Assembly (NCBI RefSeq): GCF_007828835.1 | Contig: NZ_VIVL01000002.1 | Location: 744,001-808,000 of the forward strand | DNA from: Variovorax beijingensis | GTDB taxonomy: Bacteria; Pseudomonadota; Gammaproteobacteria; Burkholderiales; Burkholderiaceae_C | Direction of reading: 5' to 3' | Length of the DNA: 64,000 nucleotides | Part shown: one piece after another, positions 48,268 to 58,395 of the stretch | How the letters are laid out: each line of letters opens with the position of its first letter | How positions within the stretch are numbered: position 1 is the first letter of the stretch | Position numbers and translations under genes: made by a program | Notes under the pieces: generated by a model | Seen by the model: only the letters and a program-made list of their open reading frames with translations | Told to the model about the DNA's origin: nothing | The model's database searches: none

Positions 48268-48609
48268 TCAGGGCTTGGCCGGCTTGGCAGCGGCTGCCTT
48301 GGCGGGCTTTTCCGCCTTGGCGGCAACTGCTTCGCCTGCGGTGCCGCCAAAGGTTTTGCCGTTCACCGTGAGTCCTTCGGCCGACAGCTTCCCGGCCTTC
48401 TTTTCCTTCACGCCTTTCACGCGTTGCATGAAGTCGGGCCAGTCCTTGAACTCGCCTTCCTTGCGTGCGTCGAGGATGCGCTTGGACATTGCAGGACCGA
48501 CGCCCTTGATGCCGTCGAGATCGGCCGCCGTGCCCTTGTTGACATCGACCGCGGCGAACGAGGCAGCCGCAAACAGCATGGCCATCACGGCCAGGATTTT
48601 CTTCAGCAT
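48268..48609 (-). CDS. ComEA-like helix-hairpin-helix protein
   Basis: 113 residues. Signal peptide about 1-20 (MLKKILAVMAMLFAAASFAA), then a helix-hairpin-helix region with KGTAADLDGIKGVGPAMSKR, and an Ala/Lys-rich tail of about 20 residues. Secreted ComEA-like proteins bind DNA nonspecifically and take part in DNA uptake in competent bacteria. The GGGAG before ATG 48609 supports this start. No other competence gene is near. Confidence 0.82.
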   Translation of the reverse strand: MLKKILAVMAMLFAAASFAAVDVNKGTAADLDGIKGVGPAMSKRILDARKEGEFKDWPDFMQRVKGVKEKKAGKLSAEGLTVNGKTFGGTAGEAVAAKAEKPAKAAAAKPAKP

Positions 48610-48759
48610 GATTTTCAAACTCCCTGATTTGTTGAGATCACAGTTCGCCGGCAGAAGGCGCCGGCTCGCGTTCAACGGTTCAGGAAAAGGCGCGTTGACG
48701 GCCTCGCGCCCTGCGGGAGACGCGTTCACCATTGTTCCGAAAGGTGTTCGGAATGTGGC

Positions 48760-49938
48760 TCAGAGCTCCTCGACACGCCGCGGCGGATAGCTGTCCCAGG
48801 CCTGGCATCCGGGGCAATGCCAGAAATGCTGGTGCGCCTCGAAGCCGCATGCGGCGCAGCGGTAGCGCATCAGCGGCCGGGTGGCCTGGTCGAGGGCGCG
48901 CTGCACCTGCGGGTGGAACTGCTCGTGCTCGAAGCGCTCGCCGGCAAGCCAGCGCGAGGCGGCAACCAGCGAGGGCTGCTGGGCGAGGTGCGCGATGTAG
49001 CCGTCGCGCGGAGCGAGCGGCTGGCCGTTGGCGGCCGGAATCGCGCTGGTCGGCGAGCCGCCGAGCGCGATCAGCGCTTCGAGCACGTCGATCGAGGGCG
49101 AATCGTCATAGTGCCTTTGCAGCAGCGCGAGTGCCTCGCCCTCGCGGTGGGCGGCGACCGCGGCCTGCTGCAGCGCAGCGGCATACAGCGGCAAGGCGAG
49201 CGGGGCGGTGTCGCTCAGCGCGACGAGGGTGTCGAAGGCCTTGGCACCGTCGCCATTGCGCAGTTGCAGCGTGGCGGAGTCGATGGCGGGGCGGGGCGCC
49301 TGCGGGGCCAGCGCGACCGCCTCGGCAAGCAGCCGGCCGGCCGCGGCCAGGTCGCCGGCCGCCACCTGCTCGGAGGCTTGCTCGCAGAGGTGATGGGCTC
49401 GGCGCGTGCTGTAGCTGGCCTGGTCAGACTCGTCGAGCTTCTGCGCCACCGCGGCGGCCTGCGCCCATTCGCGCGAGCGCTCGTAGATGGCCAGCAGTGA
49501 AAGCCGCGCCTCGTTCTCGTAGCGCGTGCCCTCGAGTTTTTGCAGCGCGGCTTCGGCGCGATCGAGCAGTCCGGCGCGCAGGAAATCCTGTGCCAGCGCG
49601 TGCTGGGCGCGCTCGCGGTCGCTGCGGCTCAGGTCGCCGCGCCCCAGCAGATGCTCGTGCACGCGCACCGCGCGCTGGTATTCGCCGCGCCGGCGAAACA
49701 GGTTACCCAGCGCGAAGTGCAGTTCCTGCGTGTCGGGATCGTTCTGCACGGCCTCGATGAAGGCATCGATGGCCTGGTCCTGCTGTTCGTTGAGAAGAAA
49801 GTTGAGGCCGCGGAAATACGCCTTGGGGGCTTGCCGGTTCTCGAGCTTGAGCTGCCGGATGTCGAAGCGCGAGGCGAGCCAGCCCAGCACGAAGGCAACG
49901 GGCAGGCTGATCAGCAGCCAGCTGGGATCAAAGTCCAT
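48760..49938 (-). CDS. lapB: Lipopolysaccharide assembly protein LapB
   Basis: 392 residues: N-terminal membrane helix about 5-25, several TPR repeats over about 40-350, and a C-terminal rubredoxin-like zinc site with CAAC and CPGC pairs in the last 30 residues. LapB controls LpxC degradation by FtsH and so the amount of LPS. ATG at 49938; it overlaps lapA by 11 nt. A low-complexity frame upstream of that ATG is not part of the protein. Confidence 0.93.
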   Translation of the reverse strand: MDFDPSWLLISLPVAFVLGWLASRFDIRQLKLENRQAPKAYFRGLNFLLNEQQDQAIDAFIEAVQNDPDTQELHFALGNLFRRRGEYQRAVRVHEHLLGRGDLSRSDRERAQHALAQDFLRAGLLDRAEAALQKLEGTRYENEARLSLLAIYERSREWAQAAAVAQKLDESDQASYSTRRAHHLCEQASEQVAAGDLAAAGRLLAEAVALAPQAPRPAIDSATLQLRNGDGAKAFDTLVALSDTAPLALPLYAAALQQAAVAAHREGEALALLQRHYDDSPSIDVLEALIALGGSPTSAIPAANGQPLAPRDGYIAHLAQQPSLVAASRWLAGERFEHEQFHPQVQRALDQATRPLMRYRCAACGFEAHQHFWHCPGCQAWDSYPPRRVEEL

Positions 49939-50266
49939 GTTGGCGTACGGTGGGTAGGTCGGTGGCGGAAATGGACGGCGGCGGCGCTGCCGGGGCAGGC
50001 GTGGATGACGCAGGCGCCGCGGCTTCGTCGCCGCGCGCAGCCGGAACCTGCGCCGCCGCCGCACGGTGCTTCCACCATCCGGGCAGCATGCCGAGCGCGC
50101 CCACCACGAGGCCGCCGGCGAAAGCTGCGAGCACGACGAGCACCAGGGGCGCGCGCCAATGCGTGCCGAAGAAGAAATAGACGGTCGCGTCGTGCTGGTT
50201 GTTCAGCGCGAAAGCAAAAAGCGTAAAAAAAATGGCTGCCTTGAGCAGCCACAGGAGGTATTTCAT
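49928..50266 (-). CDS. lapA: LapA-domain (DUF1049) membrane protein
   Basis: 112 residues. Two hydrophobic helices near 4-22 and 45-65 flank a short loop with DATVYFFFGTHWRAP, the DUF1049/LapA pattern, then a long Ala/Pro-rich tail. It partners LapB in LPS control. GGAGG lies before the ATG at 50266. Confidence 0.88.
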   Translation of the reverse strand: MKYLLWLLKAAIFFTLFAFALNNQHDATVYFFFGTHWRAPLVLVVLAAFAGGLVVGALGMLPGWWKHRAAAAQVPAARGDEAAAPASSTPAPAAPPPSISATDLPTVRQHGL

Positions 50267-50311
50267 AGCCGTTCCCGTTGCCGGGAGCATTCTACGTTTG
50301 CATCCATGCGA

Positions 50312-50626
50312 TCAGGCCTTGCGGCCCTTGGCGTCGAGCTCGGCGGTCTTGGCGTCGACGGCCTCGCGCAATGCCTTGCCCGGCTTGAAGTGGGGCACCC
50401 GCTTTTCGGGGATCTGAACGCTTTCGCCCGAACGCGGGTTGCGGCCGATGCGCGGCGGACGCCGGGTGACCGAGAAGCTGCCGAAGCCACGGATCTCGAT
50501 GCGGTGCCCGCGCACCAGCGCGTCGCTCATCGCGTCCAGGATGGTCTTGACGGCGTATTCGGCATCGCGGTGCGTCAGCTGTGCGAAGCGCGCTGCGAGT
50601 TCTTCGACGAGGTCAGAGCGGGTCAT
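50312..50626 (-). CDS. ihfB: Integration host factor subunit beta
   Basis: 104 residues, HU/IHF fold. The DNA-binding arm [20 protein letters not shown] with the Pro that intercalates into DNA, and the ending [14 protein letters not shown], fit IhfB. IHF bends DNA at specific sites. It lies 71 bases after the rpsA stop with a terminator in between, so its own promoter is likely. Confidence 0.94.
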   Translation of the reverse strand: MTRSDLVEELAARFAQLTHRDAEYAVKTILDAMSDALVRGHRIEIRGFGSFSVTRRPPRIGRNPRSGESVQIPEKRVPHFKPGKALREAVDAKTAELDAKGRKA

Positions 50627-50647
50627 AGGCCAAACAAAAACGTGGAC

Positions 50648-50687
50648 GAAAAAAAAGACAGAGCGGCCCCAGGGCCTGCTCTGTCTT
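50648..50687 (-). terminator. Rho-independent terminator after rpsA
   Basis: AAGACAGAGC (50655-50664) and GCTCTGTCTT (50678-50687) form a perfect 10-bp stem, extended by GGCCC/GGGCC inside. On the minus strand the stem is followed by T-rich sequence (50656-50649). It lies between rpsA and ihfB. Confidence 0.88.
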
Positions 50688-50697
50688 CGGGGGCAGC

Positions 50698-52386
50698 TTA
50701 CTTGCTGTCGTTGTTGTCGAGCTTGGCGCGCAGCAGGGCGCCCAGGCTCGTCGTGCCCGCGTTTTCGCGTGCCGACTGCTGGCTCAGGTTGGCCATGGCG
50801 CCTTGTTCGTCGACCATGTCCTTCTGCTTGATGGACAGCTGGATGTTGCGGGTCTTGCGATCCACGTTCACGACGATGGCGGTGACTTCGTCGCCTTCCT
50901 TGAGCACGTTGCGGGCATCTTCGACGCGGTCGCGCGAGATTTCCGAAGCACGCAGGTAGCCGATGATGTCTTCGCCGAGGTCGATTTCAGCGCCGCGGGC
51001 GTCAACCGTCTTGACCTTGCCGGTCACGATCTGGCCCTTGTCGTTCACCGTGGTGAAGGTGGTGAACGGGTCGCTGTCGAGCTGCTTGATGCCCAGCGAG
51101 ATGCGCTCGCGGTCGACGTCGACGGCCAGCACGATCGCTTCGACTTCCTGGCCCTTCTTGTAGTTGCGAACGGCGGTTTCGCCGGCTTCGTTCCACGAGA
51201 GGTCCGAGAGGTGCACCAGGCCGTCGATGCCGGCAGCCAGACCCACGAACACGCCGAAGTCGGTGATCGACTTGATCGGGCCCTTGACGCGGTCGCCACG
51301 CTTGGTGTTTTGCGCGAACTCTTGCCACGGGTTGGCCTTGCACTGCTTCATGCCCAGGCTGATGCGGCGCTTGTCTTCGTCGATCTCGAGGACCATGACT
51401 TCGACTTCGTCGCCCAGCGAGACGATCTTGTTCGGAGCGATGTTCTTGTTGGTCCAGTCCATTTCGGAGACGTGCACCAGGCCTTCGATGCCGGGTTCGA
51501 GTTCGACGAACGCGCCGTAGTCGGCAATGTTCGTGACCTTGCCGAACAGGCGGGTCGATTGCGGGTAGCGGCGCGAAACGCCCATCCACGGGTCGTCGCC
51601 CATTTGCTTGAGACCCAGCGAGACACGGTTCTTCTCGGTGTCGAACTTGAGGATCTTGGCGGTGATTTCCTGGCCGGCCTGAACGACTTCGCTCGGGTGG
51701 CGGACACGGCGCCATGCCATGTCGGTGATGTGCAGCAGGCCGTCGATGCCGCCGAGATCCACGAACGCACCGTATTCGGTGATGTTCTTGACCACGCCGC
51801 GCACGACTGCGCCTTCCTTCAGGGTTTCCATCAGCTTGGCGCGCTCTTCGCCCATGCTGGCTTCGACCACGGCACGGCGCGACAACACGACGTTGTTGCG
51901 CTTGCGGTCGAGCTTGATGACCTTGAATTCGAGGGTCTTGTTCTCGTACGGGGTCAGGTCCTTGATCGGACGCGTGTCGATCAGCGAGCCCGGCAGGAAG
52001 GCGCGGATGCCGTTGACGAGCACCGTGAGGCCGCCCTTGACCTTGCCGCTGGTGGTGCCGGTGACGAAGTCGCCCGATTCCAGGGCCTTCTCCAGGGCGA
52101 GCCACGAAGCGAGGCGCTTGGCGGTGTCGCGCGAGAGGATGGTGTCGCCGTAGCCGTTTTCAACGCTGCCGATGGCAACGGAAACGAAATCGCCGGCCTG
52201 GACTTCGAGTTCGCCCTTGTCGTTCTTGAACTCCTCGATCGGCACATACGCTTCGGACTTGAGGCCGGCGTTGACCACCACGTGGTTGTGTTCGACGCGC
52301 ACGACTTCGGCCGTGATGACCTCGCCGGTGCGCATTTCGGAACGCTTCAGGGACTCTTCGAATAGGTCGGCAAAAGATTCAGACAT
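50698..52386 (-). CDS. rpsA: 30S ribosomal protein S1
   Basis: 562 residues with six S1 RNA-binding domains, the usual arrangement: two degenerate N-terminal repeats that bind the ribosome and four C-terminal repeats with [26 protein letters not shown] cores. It recruits mRNA to the 30S subunit. GGAAGGA lies before the ATG. The codon use differs slightly from neighbours, as for other highly expressed genes. Confidence 0.96.
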   Translation of the reverse strand: MSESFADLFEESLKRSEMRTGEVITAEVVRVEHNHVVVNAGLKSEAYVPIEEFKNDKGELEVQAGDFVSVAIGSVENGYGDTILSRDTAKRLASWLALEKALESGDFVTGTTSGKVKGGLTVLVNGIRAFLPGSLIDTRPIKDLTPYENKTLEFKVIKLDRKRNNVVLSRRAVVEASMGEERAKLMETLKEGAVVRGVVKNITEYGAFVDLGGIDGLLHITDMAWRRVRHPSEVVQAGQEITAKILKFDTEKNRVSLGLKQMGDDPWMGVSRRYPQSTRLFGKVTNIADYGAFVELEPGIEGLVHVSEMDWTNKNIAPNKIVSLGDEVEVMVLEIDEDKRRISLGMKQCKANPWQEFAQNTKRGDRVKGPIKSITDFGVFVGLAAGIDGLVHLSDLSWNEAGETAVRNYKKGQEVEAIVLAVDVDRERISLGIKQLDSDPFTTFTTVNDKGQIVTGKVKTVDARGAEIDLGEDIIGYLRASEISRDRVEDARNVLKEGDEVTAIVVNVDRKTRNIQLSIKQKDMVDEQGAMANLSQQSARENAGTTSLGALLRAKLDNNDSK

Positions 52387-52616
52387 TGATGGTTCCTTCC
52401 GTCAGGCAGGGTTGGCAGTCGCTATTGCGAAATTGCGTGCGGCTGCTGTAGGTCTGGAGACGGCGGTTTTGTGGGCGTGAGCCCGGGTTGGTTGAACAAC
52501 CAGCAGACCGGTGCGCTGTCGCGCGAGAAGAGCCTGCTGGAGCGGTATGCGCTGCCCCGGAATCCGGTTGGCGCGAGCCCTTCAGGCGGGCCTGAAAGGC
52601 TGTGGCTTCCAACCGC
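52387..52616 (-). promoter_or_regulatory. Leader between aroA-cmk and rpsA
   Basis: 230 bases with no gene. Just after the cmk stop an 11-bp inverted repeat with one mismatch (AGCCCTTCAGG at 52576-52586 with CCTGAAAGGCT at 52591-52601) could be a terminator without T-run or an attenuator. The rest should hold the rpsA promoter and its autoregulated leader; no clear promoter boxes are visible. Confidence 0.45.
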
Positions 52617-54629
52617 TCAAGCGGGCTTGAACGGCTGCTTTTCCTGCCACCAGTTCAACACCTGGTCGATCGATTGCTCGATGGACAGCTGGGAGTTGTC
52701 GAGGTGGCGGGCATCCTGCGCCGGCTTGAGGGGAGCGACGCTGCGGGACGAATCCCTGGTGTCGCGCGCTTCCAAGTCGGAGCGAAGACTGTCAAGTGTA
52801 GTTGAAATACCCTTTGAAATCAACTGCTTATGCCGGCGTTCGGCCCTCTGGGCGGCGCTGGCCGTGAGAAAGACCTTGAGCGCCGCGTCGGGGAAGATCA
52901 CGGTGCCCATGTCGCGGCCGTCGGCCACCAGGCCCGGAAGCTGCCGAAAGCGCTGCTGCAGGGCCAGAAGCGCCTCGCGCACCGCGGGAAGCGTGGAGAC
53001 GAGGGAGGCGTCCATGCCGGCGGCTTCGGTGCGGATTTCGTCGCTCACGTCCTCGCCGGCCAGCAGCACCTTGCCCTCGGTGAAATGCAGGGGCAGGGCG
53101 GCCGCCAGGGCGGCGATCTGCGCCTCATGCTGCGGCTCGGCGCCGAGCCCGGCGCGCCGCATGGCCAGGCCGGTCACGCGATAGAGCGAGCCCGAATCCA
53201 GGTAGTGGTAGCCCAGCAGGCGCGCCACCTCGGCCGCGAGCGTGCCCTTGCCCGAGGCGGTGGGGCCGTCGATGCAGATCACCGGCACCTCGGGCGCCTC
53301 GGCCACCGAGAACAGCGTTTCGAAATAGTCCGGGAAGGTCTTGGCAACGCAGTGCGGCTCCAGGATGCGCACCGGCAAGCCCGCCGGGTTGAACGCCGCG
53401 AGCGAGAAGCACATGGCCACGCGATGGTCGTCGTAGGTGCGGATGCTTGCCGCCTGCCAGCCCGAGCGCTCCAGAGGATGCACCCGGATGAAATCGGGGC
53501 CGGATTCGACCGTGGCACCGAGCTTCCTGAGCTCATTGGCCATGGCGTCGATGCGGTCGGTTTCCTTGACCCGCCAGCTGGCGATGTTGCGCAGGCTGCT
53601 GGGGCCGTCGGCATAGAGCGCCATCACGGCCAGCGTCATCGCGGCATCGGGGATGTGGTTGGCGTCCAGGTCGATGGCCTTGAGCGGCCAGGCGCCGCGG
53701 CGCACGTCGAGCCAGTTCGGTCCGCTGTCGACCTGCGCGCCCATTTGCCGCGCCGCCTCGATGAAGCGGATGTCGCCCTGGATCGAATCGGCGCCCACGC
53801 CTTCGATCCGGATGCTGTCCTGGCCGGAAGCGCCTGTGGCAATGGCCCCGAGCGCTATGAAATAGCTGGCAGACGAGGCGTCGGCCTCGACGTGGATGTC
53901 GCCCGGCGAGCCGTAGCGGCTGCCCGCGGGGATGGTGAAGCGCTCCCAGCCCTCGCGCTGCACCGCAATGCCGAAGCGCGCCAGCAGGTTGAGCGTGATC
54001 TCGATGTAGGGCTTGGAGATCAGCTCGCCGACCACTTCGATCACGATGTCCTTCCGGGCTGCGAGTGGCAGTGCCAGCAGCAGCGCGGTCAGGAACTGGC
54101 TCGAGACGTCGCCGCGCACCCGGATCGGGGCGTCCAGCACCAGCGCGCCGTGATCGACCGGCCGGATGCGCAGCGGCGGGTAGCCAGGGTTGCCCAGGTA
54201 GTCGATGCGGCAGCCGAGCTGGGTCAGCGCATCGACCAGGTCGCCGATCGGCCGCTCGTGCATGCGCGGCACGCCGCTGAGCTCGAAATCGCCGCCGAGC
54301 AGCGACAGCGCGGCGGTCAGCGGACGCATCGCAGTGCCGGCGTTGCCGAGAAAAAGCGGCAGCAACGGGCCACCGGACTTCAGCTGGCCGCCGATGCCGG
54401 TGATGCGCAGCGTGCTGCCGGCCACATCGATGCCGCAGCCAAGCGCGCGCAGCGCATCGAGCATCACGCGGGTGTCGTCGGAGTCGAGCAGGTCGTGGAC
54501 GGTGGTGGTTCCGCTGGCCAGTGCGGCCAGCAGCAGCACGCGGTTCGAAATGCTCTTGGAGCCCGGCAGCCGCACGGTGCCCGAAGCCCCGGCCAGCGCA
54601 GGAATATCGAGGAATGCCGTCGAGAACAT
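52617..54629 (-). CDS. aroA-cmk: Fused EPSP synthase/cytidylate kinase
   Basis: 670 residues: EPSP synthase (AroA, about 1-441) joined to cytidylate kinase (Cmk, about 446-670). AroA motifs: KSISNR at 25-30, NAGTAMRPL at 97-105, WRVKETDR at 352-359, DDHRVAM near 400. Cmk: P-loop GPTASGKGT at 455-463 and DGRDMGT. AroA makes EPSP in the shikimate pathway; Cmk phosphorylates CMP/dCMP. The joint is a short linker (SVAEAPEVP). This fusion is known from Burkholderiales. ATG at 54629 follows the tyrA stop by one base. Confidence 0.94.
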   Translation of the reverse strand: MFSTAFLDIPALAGASGTVRLPGSKSISNRVLLLAALASGTTTVHDLLDSDDTRVMLDALRALGCGIDVAGSTLRITGIGGQLKSGGPLLPLFLGNAGTAMRPLTAALSLLGGDFELSGVPRMHERPIGDLVDALTQLGCRIDYLGNPGYPPLRIRPVDHGALVLDAPIRVRGDVSSQFLTALLLALPLAARKDIVIEVVGELISKPYIEITLNLLARFGIAVQREGWERFTIPAGSRYGSPGDIHVEADASSASYFIALGAIATGASGQDSIRIEGVGADSIQGDIRFIEAARQMGAQVDSGPNWLDVRRGAWPLKAIDLDANHIPDAAMTLAVMALYADGPSSLRNIASWRVKETDRIDAMANELRKLGATVESGPDFIRVHPLERSGWQAASIRTYDDHRVAMCFSLAAFNPAGLPVRILEPHCVAKTFPDYFETLFSVAEAPEVPVICIDGPTASGKGTLAAEVARLLGYHYLDSGSLYRVTGLAMRRAGLGAEPQHEAQIAALAAALPLHFTEGKVLLAGEDVSDEIRTEAAGMDASLVSTLPAVREALLALQQRFRQLPGLVADGRDMGTVIFPDAALKVFLTASAAQRAERRHKQLISKGISTTLDSLRSDLEARDTRDSSRSVAPLKPAQDARHLDNSQLSIEQSIDQVLNWWQEKQPFKPA

Positions 54630-54630
54630 G

Positions 54631-55512
54631 TCAGGAGTCCTGGGAGGCGTCGGTGTTGGGCTGCCAGGCGGCGCGGACCTTGCTGGCGGTGGCGATCGAA
54701 TGCTCCAGCGCCTGGGCGTCGCCGGCCGTGACCAGCACCTCGAGCTCGAGCAGCGCCTTGCGGAATGCCTGCGATTGCAGCAGCACCTGCTCGCGGTTGG
54801 CGAGCAGCACGTCGCGCCACATGACCGGATCGCTGGCCGCAATGCGCGAAAAATCGCGAAACCCCGGCCCTGCAAGGCGCAGGAAATCGTCGCCCTGCGG
54901 TTGCGCGATCAGGGCGTTGAGGTAGGCAAAGGCCAGCAGGTGCGGCAGGTGGCTCACGGCCGCGAAGGCGCTGTCGTGCTCCTCGTGCGTCATGGTGACG
55001 ACATTGGCGCCGATGCCGCTCCAGATCTGCGAGGCGCGCTGCACGTTCGAGCGCAGCGTGGCCTTGACCGGTGTCAGCACGACCTTGCGGCCGACGTAGA
55101 GCGAAGCTTCGGCGTGCTCGATGCCGGACACTTCCTTGCCGGCGATCGGATGGGCCGGGACGAAGTGGGCGAACTGGTCCTGCAGGCCGTTGCGAGCGGC
55201 TTCGATCACGTCGCCCTTGGTCGAGCCCACGTCCATCACGAGCGTATCGTTCGAAATGCCGTGGCGGATGGCCTTGAAGGTGGCTTCCGAGGCCGCCACC
55301 GGCACCGCCAGCAGCACGAGGTCGGAACCCGAGACCGCCAGCAGCGCGGAAGGCGCCGCCACGTCGATCACGCCGAGCTGGCGCGCCCGCTCGGTGGTGG
55401 AGGGCGACTTGCTGTAGCCGACCACGCGTTTCACGAGCTTCGCGCGCTTGAGCGCGAGCGCGAAGGAGCCGCCCATGAGGCCGCAGCCGATCAATCCCAA
55501 TTGCTCGAACAT
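54631..55512 (-). CDS. tyrA: Prephenate dehydrogenase
   Basis: 293 residues. NAD-binding Rossmann motif [11 protein letters not shown] at 6-16, then the prephenate dehydrogenase helical domain with PAHPIAGKE and a catalytic His in the middle. It makes 4-hydroxyphenylpyruvate toward tyrosine. It lies 14 bases after pheA and one base before aroA-cmk. Confidence 0.93.
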   Translation of the reverse strand: MFEQLGLIGCGLMGGSFALALKRAKLVKRVVGYSKSPSTTERARQLGVIDVAAPSALLAVSGSDLVLLAVPVAASEATFKAIRHGISNDTLVMDVGSTKGDVIEAARNGLQDQFAHFVPAHPIAGKEVSGIEHAEASLYVGRKVVLTPVKATLRSNVQRASQIWSGIGANVVTMTHEEHDSAFAAVSHLPHLLAFAYLNALIAQPQGDDFLRLAGPGFRDFSRIAASDPVMWRDVLLANREQVLLQSQAFRKALLELEVLVTAGDAQALEHSIATASKVRAAWQPNTDASQDS

Positions 55513-55526
55513 GGTGCTTGTCCGGC

Positions 55527-56648
55527 TCAGGCTTTGACAGGGTAGGCGCCCAGCACCTTGTAGAACGCGCAGAGACCGCGCAGTTCGGCCAGCGCCGCAG
55601 CCACGTTGGGCTGCGAGGGATGGCCGTCCAGGTCGATGTAGAAGTAGTACTCCCACTGGCCGGTGCGCGCCGGGCGCGACTCGAACCGGGTCATGGACAC
55701 GTTGTTGACCTTCAGCGGCACCAGCAGGTCGTGCACGGCGCCGGGACGGTTCGGCACCGAGACGATCAGGCTCGTGCAGTCGCGCCCCGAGGCCGGCGGC
55801 ATGGCCAGCGTCTGCGGCAGGCAGATCACGGAGAAGCGGGTGCGGTTGTACGAATCGTCCTGGATCGCATGCGCCACGATGTGCAGGCCGAATCGCGTGG
55901 CGGCGCGTTCGCCGGCCAGTGCGGCCCAGGCCGGGTTGGTGGCCGCGAGCCGCGCGCCTTCGGCGTTGCTCGAAACGGCGCGCCGCTCGGCATTGGGCAG
56001 GTGCTTCGACAGCCAGGTCTGGCACTGCGCCAGCGCCTGCGGGTGGGCCAGCACGGCCTCGATGCCCTCGAGCGTATTGCTGCTGCGCAGCAGATGGTGG
56101 CGCACCAGCAGGCTGACTTCGCCGACCACGTGGGTGGGCGAATGCAGGAACAGGTCGAGCGAGCGCGTGACCACGCCTTCGGTCGAGTTTTCGACGCCCA
56201 CCACGCCGTACTGGGCGCTGCCGGCCGCCGTGGCGTGGAACACCTCGTCGAAGCTGGCGCAGTAGATCAGGTCGGCGGCGCCGCCGAAGTATTCGATGGC
56301 GGCCTGTTCGCAGAAGGTGCCCTCGGGGCCGAGCACGGCGACCCGCTGCGGCGATTCGAGCGCCAGGCAGGCCGACATGATTTCGCGCCAGATGGCGGCC
56401 ACATGCAGGTCCTTGAGCGGGCCCGCATTGCTCTTTTGCATCTTCTCGATGACCTGGGCCACGCGGTCGGGGCGGAAATACGGGGTGCCTTCGCGCTTCT
56501 TGACCTCGCCCACCAGCTCTGCCACGTGGGCCCGCTCATTGAGCAGGCTGAGCAGTTGCTGGTCGAGCGAATCGATCTGCACGCGCAGACCGGCAAGGCT
56601 TTCGGAGTTGTCGGGAGAGGAGGGCGGTGTTGGAGCGGAGGCGGTCAT
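55527..56648 (-). CDS. pheA: Bifunctional chorismate mutase/prephenate dehydratase
   Basis: 373 residues: chorismate mutase domain (about 20-105, LRVQIDSLDQQLLSLLNERA), prephenate dehydratase domain (about 110-285, with the TRF motif in NRTRFSVI), and C-terminal ACT domain (about 295-370, with ESRP) for feedback by phenylalanine. It makes phenylpyruvate from chorismate. It lies 24 bases after serC. Confidence 0.94.
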   Translation of the reverse strand: MTASAPTPPSSPDNSESLAGLRVQIDSLDQQLLSLLNERAHVAELVGEVKKREGTPYFRPDRVAQVIEKMQKSNAGPLKDLHVAAIWREIMSACLALESPQRVAVLGPEGTFCEQAAIEYFGGAADLIYCASFDEVFHATAAGSAQYGVVGVENSTEGVVTRSLDLFLHSPTHVVGEVSLLVRHHLLRSSNTLEGIEAVLAHPQALAQCQTWLSKHLPNAERRAVSSNAEGARLAATNPAWAALAGERAATRFGLHIVAHAIQDDSYNRTRFSVICLPQTLAMPPASGRDCTSLIVSVPNRPGAVHDLLVPLKVNNVSMTRFESRPARTGQWEYYFYIDLDGHPSQPNVAAALAELRGLCAFYKVLGAYPVKA

Positions 56649-56672
56649 CGGTGCGAGCAGCTGGGCATGCGC

Positions 56673-57806
56673 CTAGGCATGCGATCGCTCGAATTCTCGC
56701 ATGTAGCTCACAAGTGCTCGTACACCTTCCAGCGGCATGGCGTTGTAGATGCTCGCGCGCATGCCGCCGACCGACTTGTGGCCCTTGAGCTGCAGCAGGC
56801 CGGCCTCGCGTGCGCCGGCCAGGAAGGCGTCGTTGCGGCTCTCGTCCGCCAGGAAGAACGGCACGTTCATGCGCGAACGGCAGCCCGGGTCGATCTTGTT
56901 GAGGTAGAACGAAGAAGCGTCGATGAAGTCGTACAGCAGCTTCGCCTTGGCAATGTTGCGCTGTTCCATGGCGGCCACGCCCGTGAGCGCGCCTTCGGTC
57001 TGTTGCAGCAGCCACTGGAACGTCAGCCCCGCCATGTAGATGCCCCAGGTCGGCGGGGTGTTGTACATGGACTTGTTGTCGGCCACGATCTTGTAGTTGA
57101 ACGCGCTCGGGCAGATCTCGAGCGCATGCCCGAGCAGGTCGTCGCGCACGATCACCAGGGTGAGCCCGGCCGGCCCGAGGTTCTTCTGGGCACCGCCGAA
57201 GGCCAGGCCGACACGGCGCCAGTCGACGCTGCGCGAGGCCACGTGCGACGAAAAATCGATGACCAGCGGCGCATTGCTGCCAAGGGCCGCGAGGTCGGGC
57301 AGCTGCTGGAATTCGATGCCGTTGATGGTCTCGTTGGTGCACAGGTGCACGTACGAGGCCTCCTTGCTGAGCTGCCAGGTCGAGGGATCGGGCAGCCGCG
57401 TGTGATGGTCGCCGGCGTTGCTGGCGGCGATGTTCGCCGTGCAGTAGCGCTGCGCTTCCTTCTGCGACTTGATGCTCCAGCTGCCGGTGATGACGAAGTC
57501 GGCGGCAGTGCCGCGCGACAGGTTCATCGGCACGATGGCGTTCTCGCCAAGGCCGCCGCCCTGCATGAAGAGGATGTGGAAGTGCTCCGGCACGGCCAGC
57601 AGCGTGCGGATGTCGGCTTCGGCCTGGGTGCAGATCGCGCCGAATTCCTTGCCGCGATGGCTCATTTCCATCACGCTCATGCCGCTGCCCTGCCAGTCGA
57701 GCATCTCGGCGGCGGCGCGTTGCAGCACCGCCTCCGGCATGGCGGCCGGACCGGCGGAAAAGTTGTACGGGCGCGTGCCGGCCGGCTGGTGCTGCTGCTG
57801 AGTCAC
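56673..57806 (-). CDS. serC: Phosphoserine aminotransferase
   Basis: 377 residues. Start [10 protein letters not shown] after a short leader, PLP-binding Lys K208 in [12 protein letters not shown]. It makes phosphoserine from phosphohydroxypyruvate, and phosphohydroxythreonine for pyridoxal synthesis. GTG start at 57806, one base after the DUF2059 stop; no ATG in the right place. Confidence 0.94.
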   Translation of the reverse strand: MTQQQHQPAGTRPYNFSAGPAAMPEAVLQRAAAEMLDWQGSGMSVMEMSHRGKEFGAICTQAEADIRTLLAVPEHFHILFMQGGGLGENAIVPMNLSRGTAADFVITGSWSIKSQKEAQRYCTANIAASNAGDHHTRLPDPSTWQLSKEASYVHLCTNETINGIEFQQLPDLAALGSNAPLVIDFSSHVASRSVDWRRVGLAFGGAQKNLGPAGLTLVIVRDDLLGHALEICPSAFNYKIVADNKSMYNTPPTWGIYMAGLTFQWLLQQTEGALTGVAAMEQRNIAKAKLLYDFIDASSFYLNKIDPGCRSRMNVPFFLADESRNDAFLAGAREAGLLQLKGHKSVGGMRASIYNAMPLEGVRALVSYMREFERSHA

Positions 57807-57807
57807 G

Positions 57808-58395
57808 TCACTTCTTGGCGGGAGCCTTGGCCGGTGCCTTGGCGGGAGCGGCGCCTTGCGAGCCGCCGGTCGGTGCACCCAGGGCCTTGGCGACGTTCTC
57901 GTCGAGCGCGCGCATCTTCGGCTCGATGGTGGCGCGCGTGTCGCTCACGAGCTTTTCGGTCAGCGCGGTCTGCATCTTGGGGTTGAGGTCCTGGTACTTC
58001 TTGCTGAGCGGCGAGTTGATCCAGGCCAGCAGCTGCTTGAGTTCGTCTTCGCTGAAGTTCTGCTCGAGCAGCGGGGTCAGGGCGCCGGGTGCCAGTTGCA
58101 CGGCCTTGTCGCGCACGATCGGATACGCCTCGTCGAAGTACTTCTTGAGTTCGGCGTCGGCAGCCTTGGCGGCCGATTCGCGCTTGGCTTCGGGCACTTG
58201 CGTCTGCAGGTACTGCGAGCCGGCTTGCGCGATCGGGGCGCTCGATTGCTCGACCAGGCCGCGGGCCAGCGATTCGATGCCGGGGCGCTGCACGTCGATG
58301 AACTGCTTGATGAGCGCAGCCTTGTCCTGCGCCATGGCGGCCATGGAGCTGCCGGCCAGGGCGACGGTCAGAAGTGCGAGCTTGAATTTTTTCAC
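57808..58395 (-). CDS. DUF2059 secreted protein
   Basis: 195 residues. Signal peptide about 1-22 ([20 protein letters not shown], cleavage MAQ), then the DUF2059 helical domain, then a tail of [10 protein letters not shown] repeats. Function unknown; found beside gyrA-serC in many Burkholderiales. Overlaps gyrA by 4 nt. Confidence 0.82.
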   Translation of the reverse strand: MKKFKLALLTVALAGSSMAAMAQDKAALIKQFIDVQRPGIESLARGLVEQSSAPIAQAGSQYLQTQVPEAKRESAAKAADAELKKYFDEAYPIVRDKAVQLAPGALTPLLEQNFSEDELKQLLAWINSPLSKKYQDLNPKMQTALTEKLVSDTRATIEPKMRALDENVAKALGAPTGGSQGAAPAKAPAKAPAKK

